Positions 12,455 to 19,492 of a DNA stretch of 26,801 nt are shown in pieces. Below the pieces are notes generated by a model that was not told where the DNA came from, made no database searches, and saw only the letters and a list, made by a program, of their open reading frames with translations. The translations under genes were made by a program, and so were the position numbers. Each line of letters starts with the position of its first letter. The stretch's first letter is position 1. The DNA is from a virus. The stretch spans positions 1 through 26,801 of IMG/VR virus record IMGVR_UViG_3300042515_002139, one strand, 5' to 3'.

Positions 12455-13480
12455 TCACTCTACTTCGCGGAAGCTATCGTGCTCCCAAGACGTATCGTCC
12501 GCATCGTCAAACGGAAGCATCGGAACGTTTTTCTTCTCCTCTTGCAATCGCAAGAAATTGCACCCGTGTTGCCAATATGATTCTTTCAATTCAACGCCCA
12601 CAAACTTTCGGCCGCACCTAAGCGACCCGACGCCCTCGCTACCGACGCCACCGAAAGGCGAAAACACGACGTCGCCCGGAAGCGTCCACAGGTCAACGGC
12701 ACGCTCTATCAACCCAAGCTGTAGCGGACAGATATGCTTCTCATCGTTTTCCGTTGTCGCCAGTTTGAAGTTTAGGACGTCCGTTTGATTGATATCCCAC
12801 CAAACCGGCTCCGCGTATCTTCGCCAAATATCGATCGACGGATCGGCCGCGTTTTTCTTGCGTGAAAACGGCGACGGGTGATTATCGTTTGAGCTTCCGG
12901 CCTCACCAATGTATCGCGCGAATCCCTTCGGCCTAACGATGGGCTTGTCGGACATCAAGCCGCTTCCTTCGCTTGGCGGCTTTCGAAAGACGATCAGATA
13001 ATCCGCCATACCTTGCCGCACCTGCGACGTATCACGCCTAACGGTCTTGTGGAGCAGTCCGTTATTGTTGGTCCGCTCGCGCTCCGTTACGGGGCATTTC
13101 CAGATCGTTACACGCGAATGAAAGACCCAACCAGCGGCCTCGAACTCCTGAATGCAAGCCCCAGGAAAGTCGATAAGCCCCGTCGTGCCGTAGACGTTCG
13201 CATATCGCGGTAAGTCCTTGCAATGGACCGCACAAAGGCGGCCCGGAACCGTCAGTCTGTAAAGCTCTTTAATCGCGAAAGCGTAGTGCCGAAAAAACTC
13301 TTCGTCGTTCGCTGCGTTGCCCATGTCGTTTTCTGAATCGCTGTAGATGTACAGCGAAGAAAACGGCGGCGAGTGAATGCAAAAGTCGATCGAGTTATCG
13401 GGCAAGTCCCGCATAAGGTCAACGCAATCGCCGTTGTAGAATGTCCAATCCGTTCCGTGCTGTTCGTTCATGCAACTCAT
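12455..13480 (-). CDS. DNA N4-cytosine/N6-adenine methyltransferase (SPPF type)
   Basis: This ~341-aa amino-methyltransferase carries its catalytic motif IV as HSPPF near residue 37, and SAM motif I near residue 280 (DVVFSPFGGVGSEG). IV before I is the beta-class order. ICPLQLGLIERAVDL matches motif X before I. SPPF/SPPY is often linked to N4-cytosine methylation but N6-adenine remains possible. Three in-frame ATGs exist. I chose 13480 because AGGTG lies six bases upstream, as for other genes here. It follows the SNF2-like helicase gene by one base, a common phage pairing. It probably protects phage DNA; no cognate nuclease is seen. Confidence 0.85.
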   Translation of the reverse strand: MSCMNEQHGTDWTFYNGDCVDLMRDLPDNSIDFCIHSPPFSSLYIYSDSENDMGNAANDEEFFRHYAFAIKELYRLTVPGRLCAVHCKDLPRYANVYGTTGLIDFPGACIQEFEAAGWVFHSRVTIWKCPVTERERTNNNGLLHKTVRRDTSQVRQGMADYLIVFRKPPSEGSGLMSDKPIVRPKGFARYIGEAGSSNDNHPSPFSRKKNAADPSIDIWRRYAEPVWWDINQTDVLNFKLATTENDEKHICPLQLGLIERAVDLWTLPGDVVFSPFGGVGSEGVGSLRCGRKFVGVELKESYWQHGCNFLRLQEEKKNVPMLPFDDADDTSWEHDSFREVE

Positions 13481-13481
13481 T

Positions 13482-14879
13482 TCATACACCTGCCTTTGAT
13501 TTTAAGAAACTAGGAATCGTCGGAACCGCCGACGCCGATAAACCGACCCTCATCAACTCGGCTTGATTGCCAAGTCCGAACTGCCTAACAACTTCCGCCA
13601 TCGACGCCTGCATCAAGCCGTGATCGGCACCCTTTCGGGCAATGCTCTTTTCGATGTTCGCATCCGCGTCGCTGCCGATGATATGAACCTTGACCGGTCG
13701 CGTTTGGCCAAATCTCCAAGACCTTCGAACGGCCTGATAATACTCTTCAAACGAAAACGAAAGCGACGCAAACACTTGCGTATTGCAAACCTGAAAGTTC
13801 AGCCCGACGCCAGCGATAGACGGCTTTGTCACCAACACCGGAAACTGCCCTTCGGCAAATCCTAAGAGTAGATCCTGCTTTTTCTTCTCCGGCATCGACC
13901 CGCGAACCTCAACAGCCCCGTCGACATGCTTCATCAGTTCCGAAGATTCGTAATCGGTGTAACACCAAACGATTGCCGGCCGCTCTGACTCACGCACAAT
14001 CTCCGCAACTCGCTTAGCTCGCTCGGTGTTGGTCCGCCGCTTTTCTTCGTGGATGTTCGTCGCCGAAATTCCTTCGACGTCGAATAGAAAGCCATCGGCG
14101 ACGCCATCATATGCAACGCTAACAATGTGTCGCTCAACGGTCAGTGGTGGCAAGATGTAGCCGTCGTCGCTAGCCCCAAGATCGGATGGACGCGAAAGAC
14201 AAACCGCCCACGAGGTTACCCATCGCCAAAAGTCCTTTTGAGCGTGTTTCTTCAAGCGGTAGCCGCCTGCTTTCATCGTGTCGTTGATAAACCAACGCGA
14301 AAGCATTTCGTTCGACGGCATGACCCCAAGAAAATCGGCGTGGTTGCCCAGCTCTTTGTGGTCATTGGGCGCCGGTGTCGCTGTGCATGCCAAGCGGTAT
14401 GGCGTTTCGCGATATGAGTCGATCAACTCTTGCTTGATCTTCCCGGTAAAATTTTTGAGGATCTGCGATTCGTCAAGCACAACCCCTGACCAAATCGAAG
14501 CGTCAAACTTGTGGAGCTTTTCGTAATTGATGAGGTTAATGCCCTCGACAATTTCACTCTGCTCATCGACCACGGCAACGGGCGTTTCGATGCCAAACTT
14601 TTCGGCCTCTCGCTTTGTTTGGGCTCGAATGCCAACTGGCGTATGAATCACAACCGGCCGCTTCGATCGCTTGCAAACCGCGTCAGCCCAGGCTAACTGC
14701 TGAATCGTTTTCCCTAGGCCAGTATCTTCAAATAAAGCCGCTCGGCCACGCTGTAGCGACCACTGGACGCATTTGGCCTGCCAGCCCTTTAGGGCCTTCG
14801 GAAGCTCGCCAACCGCAACCTCAAAGCCCAGCGGCCTTGCCGATCGCACCTTCGATCGGATGAATTCTTCGTAATCCAT
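13482..14879 (-). CDS. SNF2-like superfamily 2 helicase/ATPase
   Basis: This 465-aa protein has the full SF2 motif set. Q-region and motif I read GWQAKCVQW...EDTGLGKT (residues 32-58). Motif II is VLDESQ (134-139), motif III is TATPAPND (166-173), the domain-2 segment is AIVWCYTDYE, and motif VI is YYQAVRRSWRFGQTRPV. The DESQ box and RRxxRxGQ are SNF2-like. Such helicases are common in siphophage replication modules next to a methyltransferase, and may remodel forks or clear proteins from DNA. The gene follows leader 2 and a short GGTG Shine-Dalgarno. Confidence 0.85.
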   Translation of the reverse strand: MDYEEFIRSKVRSARPLGFEVAVGELPKALKGWQAKCVQWSLQRGRAALFEDTGLGKTIQQLAWADAVCKRSKRPVVIHTPVGIRAQTKREAEKFGIETPVAVVDEQSEIVEGINLINYEKLHKFDASIWSGVVLDESQILKNFTGKIKQELIDSYRETPYRLACTATPAPNDHKELGNHADFLGVMPSNEMLSRWFINDTMKAGGYRLKKHAQKDFWRWVTSWAVCLSRPSDLGASDDGYILPPLTVERHIVSVAYDGVADGFLFDVEGISATNIHEEKRRTNTERAKRVAEIVRESERPAIVWCYTDYESSELMKHVDGAVEVRGSMPEKKKQDLLLGFAEGQFPVLVTKPSIAGVGLNFQVCNTQVFASLSFSFEEYYQAVRRSWRFGQTRPVKVHIIGSDADANIEKSIARKGADHGLMQASMAEVVRQFGLGNQAELMRVGLSASAVPTIPSFLKSKAGV

Positions 14880-14888
14880 TTAAACACC

Positions 14889-14978
14889 AAAAAGCCACCG
14901 GCGGCGCGGCGTAGCGGGCCAGCCTAGATAGGCACGAAGGCACCGCCGGTGGTTGTGTTGTTGTGAGCCCGCTACGGC
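14889..14978 (-). ncRNA. pseudoknotted terminator-like leader 2, upstream of the helicase
   Basis: On the minus strand, strand P1 (GTAGCGGGC core, 14976-14967) is followed by a 14-nt linker. A 10-bp outer stem pairs CCACCGGCGG (14952-14943) with CCGCCGGTGG (14904-14895). A small inner hairpin lies at 14933-14922. Loop segment GCCCGCTAC (14919-14911) pairs back to P1. CTTTTTGGTG follows, and the helicase ATG is nine bases after the T run. Element order and sizes match leader 1 although the paired sequences differ, so the architecture looks conserved. Confidence 0.6.
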
Positions 14979-14985
14979 TTCTAAA

Positions 14986-15013
14986 ATCTTAACGCATTGT
15001 CAACCGCTGACAA
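14986..15013 (-). promoter_or_regulatory. candidate promoter for the helicase leader
   Basis: TTGTCA (15013-15008), a 16-bp spacer and TAAGAT (14991-14986) predict a start near 14979, right at the first base of the pseudoknot. It overlaps the end of the T5orf172 gene. A TTGACA at 15003-14998 lies 21 bases from the first pseudoknot strand, as in leader 1. Confidence 0.4.
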
Positions 15014-15716
15014 CTGCCAAATCCTCTACCGACTCAAAACCGCAAAGAAAACGCATCCAATCGACTTCCCGATTGGACAAGTCAAACCATTCACCACGCA
15101 CCCGCTTATCTGAAAAAATGCGATGCAAACGAGTCTCGACGTTTTTATGTGCTTGCTTTGTCGCAATCAGTCGCAGCCTTGGGTCTTCCGCTTGAAGCGT
15201 CTTTTCCCTTGCTTGTGGCGAATACGAAAATCCTATTTTTGTTAGTCCGTTTGTGTGCCTCATCAAATAGACGTATGGAGTTCGCCTATCTGTTCCGCAT
15301 TGGCTTCTATCAAGCTGACTAGAAAAATAATCGACCTTTGGTTTTAGCGTTATGTCTTGCTTAATGATCTGTCGACGCAGCTCCGAAATCGTTTGACATG
15401 CTGCGTCAATCGCGTTGCCAAATTGCTCAACAGCAAACTCAAAAATCCTGGCCTGATTGTTTGTCATGCTAAATTGTTCGCGACTATCGAAATCGATCAT
15501 CGCTTTGACAATCTCGTGCACTCCGCAATATGGGCCGCTCTTGTATCGCCATCTCCTGTCAAGCCTCCAGAATTTTCGATCTCCAACGGCGACAACTACG
15601 CTGTGGTAGTCGTCGCCGAAATCTACACGCAAATCGTTCTTGATTAGCCTTGTTAGGTCTTCTGGTAGCTCGGTCATAACCCCAAGACCTGCAAGGCCTC
15701 CCTGTAGTCCGCTCAT
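15000..15716 (-). CDS. T5orf172 (GIY-YIG-like) domain protein
   Basis: This 238-aa protein has a helical N-terminal region of unknown type and a C-terminal T5orf172/Mug113-like domain, a branch of the GIY-YIG superfamily. It begins TPYVYLMRHTNGLTKIGFSYSPQAREKTLQ (about residues 145-174). It continues with ETRLHRIFSDKRVRGEWFDLS (about 195-215), the characteristic Glu, Leu-His and GEWF signature. It may be a DNA-binding or nuclease-like protein of the accessory region. The start at 15716 overlaps the preceding small gene (ATGA) and follows GAGGGGACT; an in-frame ATG 13 codons later is less supported. Confidence 0.75.
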   Translation of the reverse strand: MSGLQGGLAGLGVMTELPEDLTRLIKNDLRVDFGDDYHSVVVAVGDRKFWRLDRRWRYKSGPYCGVHEIVKAMIDFDSREQFSMTNNQARIFEFAVEQFGNAIDAACQTISELRRQIIKQDITLKPKVDYFSSQLDRSQCGTDRRTPYVYLMRHTNGLTKIGFSYSPQAREKTLQAEDPRLRLIATKQAHKNVETRLHRIFSDKRVRGEWFDLSNREVDWMRFLCGFESVEDLAVVSG

Positions 15717-15889
15717 AGTCCCCTCGTCTCCCGCATCTGCCTCTCGATATCATCGGTCAGCCTTCCGTAGGCTTCCCGCGTCGCCCGTGCCGCCTGATAC
15801 TCCGCGACCCGCCGCGACAAGCCGCCGTCGTGCTCGGCAATGGCCGCACGCTCGCCGAAGTGCTCGGTGATGTCGTCATTCGTCGGCAT
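15713..15889 (-). CDS. 58-aa charged helical protein
   Basis: An ORF too short for most gene finders starts at an ATG six bases after GAGG. It encodes MPTNDDITEHFGERAAIAEH, then a helical Arg/Ala/Glu-rich stretch, ending RQMRETRGL. It overlaps the upstream gene by 14 nt and ends in an ATGA overlap with the T5orf172 gene. The tight coupling at both ends supports it. Function is unknown. Confidence 0.65.
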   Translation of the reverse strand: MPTNDDITEHFGERAAIAEHDGGLSRRVAEYQAARATREAYGRLTDDIERQMRETRGL

Positions 15890-16271
15890 TGGCGGCCTCT
15901 ATCTCTTCGGGGGTGGCTAGGCGGCAATAGACCCAAGAGGTAAGTTCGCTAAAATCTGACAATGCGGCAGCAAATCCATACTTTTCATTTGTTTTGCAAA
16001 CCAACACATAAGGACCCTGCCACCTCTGGTCGTGGTTATCCCGGCACATAACCAACTTCCGTTGCTTCGCGTCTTCGTCGGTTAGCTCCGGCTCTACCCA
16101 CGGCTTGCCGTCGTTCGTGCCGTATCGGGCTCGATCGCTAAGGCTCTCGTAGATCTTGTCCCAATACTCTCTGCCTTCTGGGAACAGGCTCCAGTCGCAC
16201 ATTTGCAACACTGCATTTGCTGCGCGCTGAATATCTTTTCTGTCGTTGTCGCTTAGCTTTCGCTGTGTCAT
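15876..16271 (-). CDS. conserved phage protein, paralogue 1
   Basis: This 131-aa protein is paralogous to the one at 23982-24356. Both share DGKPWV/DGRPYV, LTDEDAxQRxxVMxRDN, WxGPxxL, a KYGFAAAL/DYYTFTPSV-type strand and a C-terminal YCRLATPEEI/YCRCATPDEI. Similar short proteins occur in many phages. The pattern suggests a small beta-rich domain after a helical N-terminus. It overlaps the upstream gene by 4 nt. Function is unknown. Confidence 0.65.
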   Translation of the reverse strand: MTQRKLSDNDRKDIQRAANAVLQMCDWSLFPEGREYWDKIYESLSDRARYGTNDGKPWVEPELTDEDAKQRKLVMCRDNHDQRWQGPYVLVCKTNEKYGFAAALSDFSELTSWVYCRLATPEEIEAANADE

Positions 16272-16552
16272 TTGATTTCCCTTTTTGTTGGTCCGTTGCT
16301 TTGTAAAATCTTCGCCCGTGCCTTTAACAGCCCGATCGTCCGTTCGCCGCGTTCCCTAGCTCGCTCTGGTTCGCACCAGCGACAGAGCCATTCACCTTCG
16401 AGCGTCTCGGTTGTCATGTACGACCCGCAATTGCAAAGCGGTATCGCGTCCATCTCTTCCGGTCCGATGGTAAAAAACCGGAAGCCCGGCGGCGGCTCCA
16501 TCGTCTTGACGATCACCGCCGCCGGTTTGTCTGCTGGTTGCTTAGGTCGCAT
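16268..16552 (-). CDS. small zinc-ribbon-like protein
   Basis: This 94-aa protein has a putative zinc-binding site in IPLCNCGSYMTTETLEGEWLCRWCEPER (Cys pairs at about residues 40/42 and 57/60). An acidic N-terminus precedes it and a basic helical tail with many Arg follows. The start overlaps the upstream stop by one base (TGATG). A nucleic-acid-binding or adaptor role is possible but not shown. Confidence 0.6.
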   Translation of the reverse strand: MRPKQPADKPAAVIVKTMEPPPGFRFFTIGPEEMDAIPLCNCGSYMTTETLEGEWLCRWCEPERARERGERTIGLLKARAKILQSNGPTKREIK

Positions 16553-17163
16553 CAGAATGGCGTGTCCGCAATCATGTTGACCGGCTTACCGTTAGCATCG
16601 ACCGCCGAAGCTAGTTCGCGAAACTCTGGAGATTGCCGGATCTCTTCTTTCATTCGGTCGGGAAGCGACTCAAAAACCAGCGGATCAAATTCGTCAGGCG
16701 ACAAACTGAAAAACAAATGCGGTTCGCTTGTCGCTGGTGCTTTCATTCCTTTTGGAAGCCTTGCGATGTTCTGGACATTGGCATATGTCTTACCGTTCGG
16801 CGATTCGGCATGAATCACGTTAAGCATGCAACCTACCGACAAGATCCGCCGCACCTCCCAGGTGCCAAGTTCCTCATCTGTAAACTTCTGGCCGCGCCAG
16901 CTTTCGAGGTCGCGGCGAAAAGTCGCCTTTTCGTTCGTCGAAAGATTGTACGTCTTTCCCATCTTAAACGGCTTTCCGTCGCTTTGCTTTTCTTCTGCAA
17001 TCTCCCACACAATGCGAATCTTTCGACGAAAGACCTCGGGCTTTCCTTCGTAGCTCTCAGCCTGCGTTCCGAGGTCGATCACGGCACAACATACCGCGAC
17101 GTGATTGCCTTCCGGGCATCGCTCGTAATTCGACGATTCGTTTTTCGGTACAACTAGGGGCAT
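16552..17163 (-). CDS. DUF669-like phage replication/recombination protein (possible ssDNA-binding)
   Basis: This 203-aa protein resembles a phage family found beside replication genes. The N-terminal PEGNHVAVCCAVIDLGTQ is followed by RRKIRIVWEI, the GKTYNLSTNEKATFRRDLESWRGQKFTDEEL block and CMLNVIHAESPNGKTYANVQNIARLPKG. This beta-strand pattern is that of an OB-like ssDNA-binding protein. The C-terminal ~45 residues are acidic, as in SSB tails. The start is preceded by AAGG at seven bases. The assignment to DUF669 or a neighbouring family needs an HMM search. Confidence 0.65.
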   Translation of the reverse strand: MPLVVPKNESSNYERCPEGNHVAVCCAVIDLGTQAESYEGKPEVFRRKIRIVWEIAEEKQSDGKPFKMGKTYNLSTNEKATFRRDLESWRGQKFTDEELGTWEVRRILSVGCMLNVIHAESPNGKTYANVQNIARLPKGMKAPATSEPHLFFSLSPDEFDPLVFESLPDRMKEEIRQSPEFRELASAVDANGKPVNMIADTPF

Positions 17164-17249
17164 CTTCTAACCTTTGTAAAGAGTGATGTAAACGCCGCTG
17201 CATTGGCGGCAAAGGCCGTGCGGGAGTTGCACCCGCGACGCTGTGCGGC
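17164..17249 (-). other. intergenic region with two hairpins
   Basis: Read on the minus strand, GCGGG-TGCAACT-CCCGC is enclosed by GGCCG/CGGCC (17248-17205). A second hairpin GCCGC-CAATGCA-GCGGC lies closer to the next start. The TGCAACT loop looks like a tRNA T-loop, but no D or anticodon arm fits. I see no T run, so it is not a standard terminator. It may shape the leader of the DUF669-like gene. Confidence 0.35.
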
Positions 17250-17558
17250 CTATCGGTGCTCTTGGTAATGCTTTGCCATGTTTCGCGCGTCGTGCTGGTT
17301 GCTACAAGTGCTGAACAACTCCCAGCGGCCAGTTCCGTCAATGTCGATAAGCACGTCGCGGCCGCTGTCTTGGAATTGTGCCGAATGGTAGTTCAAAACC
17401 TTCCATTCCTGACGTACGTCGTCAAAGAGCTCTGTCCACGTTTGGCCCGCGATGCAATCGGCTTCGCGGTCCGCTTGTGCAGCAGTCGTGTATTCGTCGG
17501 AATAAATAACGCTGTTGCTGTCTAGTCGGCTCGCAACTCGATAACGTCGCGGCTTCAT
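17250..17558 (-). CDS. hypothetical protein
   Basis: This 102-aa protein starts MKPRRYRVASRLDSNSVIYS after GGAGAAGGG, with an ATGA overlap to the gene before. It is hydrophilic with several Trp and Cys residues (DREADCIAGQTWTELFDDVRQEWKVL) and a C-terminal SNQHDARNMAKHYQEH helix. It looks like a small alpha/beta fold. No family is recognised. Confidence 0.6.
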   Translation of the reverse strand: MKPRRYRVASRLDSNSVIYSDEYTTAAQADREADCIAGQTWTELFDDVRQEWKVLNYHSAQFQDSGRDVLIDIDGTGRWELFSTCSNQHDARNMAKHYQEHR

Positions 17559-17755
17559 GGCTTTACCCTTCTCCTTTCCTCTTCAAATTGATCCCAAATC
17601 CAGTTAAACCTATCAACTGGCATTCTTTGCTTTCTTTTCATATCGGACGAAATCATCGTCACCCATCCATCCAGCACTTTGACGACAAGCCAAGCCCCGT
17701 GCTTTCCTTCTGGCAAGCTACTGCCATGCAGTTCAGGAAACGGCCGATAATTCAT
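17555..17755 (-). CDS. hypothetical protein
   Basis: This 66-aa protein starts MNYRPFPELHG with a good AGGAGGG site upstream and ATGA overlaps on both sides. The AWLVVKVLDGWVTMISSDMKRKQRM stretch suggests a small beta hairpin fold, followed by an aromatic/charged helix (FNWIWDQFEEERRR). Unknown function. Confidence 0.6.
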   Translation of the reverse strand: MNYRPFPELHGSSLPEGKHGAWLVVKVLDGWVTMISSDMKRKQRMPVDRFNWIWDQFEEERRRVKP

Positions 17756-17982
17756 TTTTTCACCCTCCTAGGATCTGTCGGCAACTTCCGCCGCGGTTCA
17801 TAAACTTTTTCTAAATGGTTCATTGTTGCCAAAACCGACCTATACGCTGAGATTTCTTGCCAGCCTGACGACAAAATCATCTTGTGTATGTTTTCCCGCA
17901 AGCTATCCCACCGCCGCTCAAGCGGTGCCGTCGCTTCCTGCACTTTGTGCTTGATCAAGTTTTGCAATTGTTCGTCAGTCAC
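17752..17982 (-). CDS. hypothetical helical protein (GTG start)
   Basis: A GTG start at 17982 follows GAGGTGAAAT, inside the last codons of the upstream gene. The 76-aa product is helical and charged (EQLQNLIKHKVQEATAPLERRWDSLRENIHKM) and ends with a basic tail (PRRVKK). No family is recognised. Confidence 0.6.
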   Translation of the reverse strand: MTDEQLQNLIKHKVQEATAPLERRWDSLRENIHKMILSSGWQEISAYRSVLATMNHLEKVYEPRRKLPTDPRRVKK

Positions 17983-18241
17983 ATTTCACCTCGATTTTTT
18001 TAGCCTGCTGCTCGGCTTTCTCTGCGTAATTGACCAAAGACGCCGCAAGTTCCTTTGCCTCTAGCGGGGTCATGCAGACGCGGAAATCTGATACCGCGTC
18101 GACTCTGACAATCTTGTTCGAAATCATTCTTGACTTTGTTTCTGAAAAAACGACGACAAGCTCGATTACGGTTTCGATGTCTTTTTCGTCTTCGGTAAAT
18201 CCGTGTCGAATGTTGCGAGATGTGCCCTGTAGCCATTTCAT
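17975..18241 (-). CDS. hypothetical protein
   Basis: This 88-aa protein starts MKWLQGTSRNIRHG after AGAGGTGGCAGA. It has strands TVIELVVVFSET and RMISNKIVRVDAV, then VCMTPLEAKELAASLVNYAEKAEQQAKK, a pattern of short phage beta-sheet proteins ending in a helix. No function can be assigned. Confidence 0.6.
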   Translation of the reverse strand: MKWLQGTSRNIRHGFTEDEKDIETVIELVVVFSETKSRMISNKIVRVDAVSDFRVCMTPLEAKELAASLVNYAEKAEQQAKKIEVKCD

Positions 18242-18561
18242 TCTGCCACCTCTTTGACAAATTGCCCGTCGACCATCTTGCCCTTGCGGTCCTTGATTTC
18301 GTCATAAGCCGCTGACATGCAATGCCGCAAAGACAAATCAAGCTTTTCGCAAATGACCGTCAACACGACGACCATATCGCCGATCGCGTCTTGAGTTTCT
18401 TTGCTGTCGTGTTTTGCGATCGCGTCGCGAAGCTCCTGCATTTCCTCGGCAAGCTTGTCTAGTTGCCCTTCGATTGTCGATCCGTCGACTAGGTTGCGGT
18501 CCGTCGCCCAGCCCCATATGGCGTCCTGCCATAGCTCAATTGAATCAAATTGCCTCATCAT
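18238..18561 (-). CDS. MazG-type nucleotide pyrophosphohydrolase
   Basis: This 107-aa protein matches the MazG/all-alpha NTP pyrophosphohydrolase fold. QLDKLAEEMQELRDAI (about residues 33-48) carries the EExxE metal-binding box. DAIGDMVVVLTVICEKL (about 58-74) carries the second box with ExxD replaced by the common D-x-x-G-D form. AYDEIKDRKGKMVDGQFVKE is the usual MazG C-terminal signature. These enzymes cleave NTPs, dNTPs or ppGpp; phages may use them to tune nucleotide or alarmone pools. Two adjacent ATGs (18561, 18558) follow GAGGTAA. Confidence 0.8.
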   Translation of the reverse strand: MMRQFDSIELWQDAIWGWATDRNLVDGSTIEGQLDKLAEEMQELRDAIAKHDSKETQDAIGDMVVVLTVICEKLDLSLRHCMSAAYDEIKDRKGKMVDGQFVKEVAE

Positions 18562-18575
18562 TTACCTCGTATAAG

Positions 18576-18606
18576 AAAAACCCGGCGGGCGGATGGTCCC
18601 GCCGGG
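18576..18606 (-). terminator. rho-independent terminator
   Basis: On the minus strand a perfect 9-bp stem CCCGGCGGG/CCCGCCGGG with an 8-nt loop is followed by TTTTTC. It lies between the 32-aa TM gene and the MazG gene. Confidence 0.8.
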
Positions 18607-18640
18607 ACGCCGCGACAACGAGCCGCAGCGGTGGTTGAAT

Positions 18641-18739
18641 CTACTGCCCCAACGCCTGCGGAACGTACCGCACAAGCGTAAAAAAAAACACGGCCAGCCA
18701 AAAACCGGCCACGATAAGAAAGTCTGCGTACTTCATCAT
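18641..18739 (-). CDS. 32-aa single-TM protein
   Basis: An ATG overlapping the GNAT stop (ATGA), preceded by GGAGGTGGAAGC, opens MMKYADFLIVAGFWLAVFFF followed by TLVRYVPQALGQ. It is one clear TM helix with a short basic tail. The strong ribosome-binding site, coupled start and terminator just downstream support a real gene. A nine-T run inside encodes three Phe. Function is unknown. Confidence 0.6.
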   Translation of the reverse strand: MMKYADFLIVAGFWLAVFFFTLVRYVPQALGQ

Positions 18740-19164
18740 GCTTCCACCTCGGATGCCTCAATTGAGTATGTAAACGATTTGTGCTTGCCGCCGTAAACCG
18801 CAACGCATCGAAAACCGCAAGCCCAAAGAAACTCAACTTGATCGATCGTCGATCCCGGTACGTGTGCGATGAGAAATTTCCGGTCCGCCCGCAGCCGCTG
18901 CCGACACCACGCCACCGCGGCCCGGCCGATGCCCTGGCCACGAAATGCCGGATCGATTACCAGCCGCACGATTCTTGCGTCCCTGCTGCTCAGTTGCACG
19001 ATCAGTAGCCCGACAGTGTGGCCGTCCAGGTCAATCGCCTTGCAATGCCTGCCCGAGACTGCGGTCAATTTTTTGAGGCCCATCGGCGTAATCGCGGCGA
19101 AGGATTCGTGTATCGCGCACAATCGCCGCAGGTCGTCGTTTGTTGCTGTTCTTATCTCGATCAC
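18736..19164 (-). CDS. GNAT-family N-acetyltransferase
   Basis: This 142-aa protein is a compact GNAT enzyme. The N-terminal MIEIRTATNDDLRRLCAIH is the usual first strand and helix. Motif A is IVRLVIDPAFRGQGIGRAAVAWC (about residues 64-86), with the acetyl-CoA pyrophosphate loop RGQGIG. The C-terminus has FLWACGFRCVAVYGGKHKSFTY. The acceptor could be a small molecule, a protein or tRNA. Phage GNATs in this position are not functionally assigned. It sits among small unknown genes and overlaps both neighbours by 4 nt. Confidence 0.8.
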   Translation of the reverse strand: MIEIRTATNDDLRRLCAIHESFAAITPMGLKKLTAVSGRHCKAIDLDGHTVGLLIVQLSSRDARIVRLVIDPAFRGQGIGRAAVAWCRQRLRADRKFLIAHVPGSTIDQVEFLWACGFRCVAVYGGKHKSFTYSIEASEVEA

Positions 19165-19352
19165 TTTTTACTCCGTCGAGCTTTAAGTTTTTTTGCTAGT
19201 AATTTCTTGCGATCGGCAAGTGGCATTGCTTCCGGCTGAATGACCGGAAGGTAAACCTTTTTCGACCACGATAACTTTTGATGCGTCTCAATTTTTTTTG
19301 TACCGCGAATCGCCAGCATTGCCGACAACATCATTAAACCACGATCAATCAT
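19161..19352 (-). CDS. small basic protein
   Basis: This 63-aa protein starts MIDRGLMMLSAMLAI after AAGGAGATTTGCC. It ends in a very lysine/arginine-rich stretch (ADRKKLLAKKLKARRSKK). The N-terminus is mildly hydrophobic. A nucleic-acid-binding or membrane-associated role is possible. No family is recognised. Confidence 0.55.
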   Translation of the reverse strand: MIDRGLMMLSAMLAIRGTKKIETHQKLSWSKKVYLPVIQPEAMPLADRKKLLAKKLKARRSKK

Positions 19353-19492
19353 GGCAAATCTCCTTGGTCGCTGTCGTGGTACTTAGCCGCGTCGCGGTTA
19401 GCCGCAATGGCGATGTAAATAATAAGCAACGCCAACACAATACCTTCGGCCGCTAAACATGCCGCGAAGCCGATCCAAAAAAGTGCGTTCAC
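19349..19492 (-). CDS. 47-aa single-TM protein (GTG start)
   Basis: The GTG at 19492 follows AGGTGACAAG and opens VNALFWIGFAACLAAEGIVL followed by ALLIIYIAIAANRDAAK. This is a strong TM helix with an acidic tail. A longer ORF from 19549 would start inside the upstream gene with no ribosome-binding site. Unknown role; it is coupled to the next gene by ATGA. Confidence 0.55.
   Translation of the reverse strand: MNALFWIGFAACLAAEGIVLALLIIYIAIAANRDAAKYHDSDQGDLP

Noticed and set aside
17205-17248. Possible tRNA with a TGCAACT T-loop
   Set aside because: Only a T-arm-like hairpin and a 5-bp enclosing stem are present. There is no room for D and anticodon arms before the upstream coding region.
18689-18716. 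Terminator suggested by GGCC...GGCC followed by nine T
   Set aside because: The T run is codons for three Phe in a well-supported 32-aa TM ORF. The stem is weak, and a much better terminator lies just downstream at 18576-18606.
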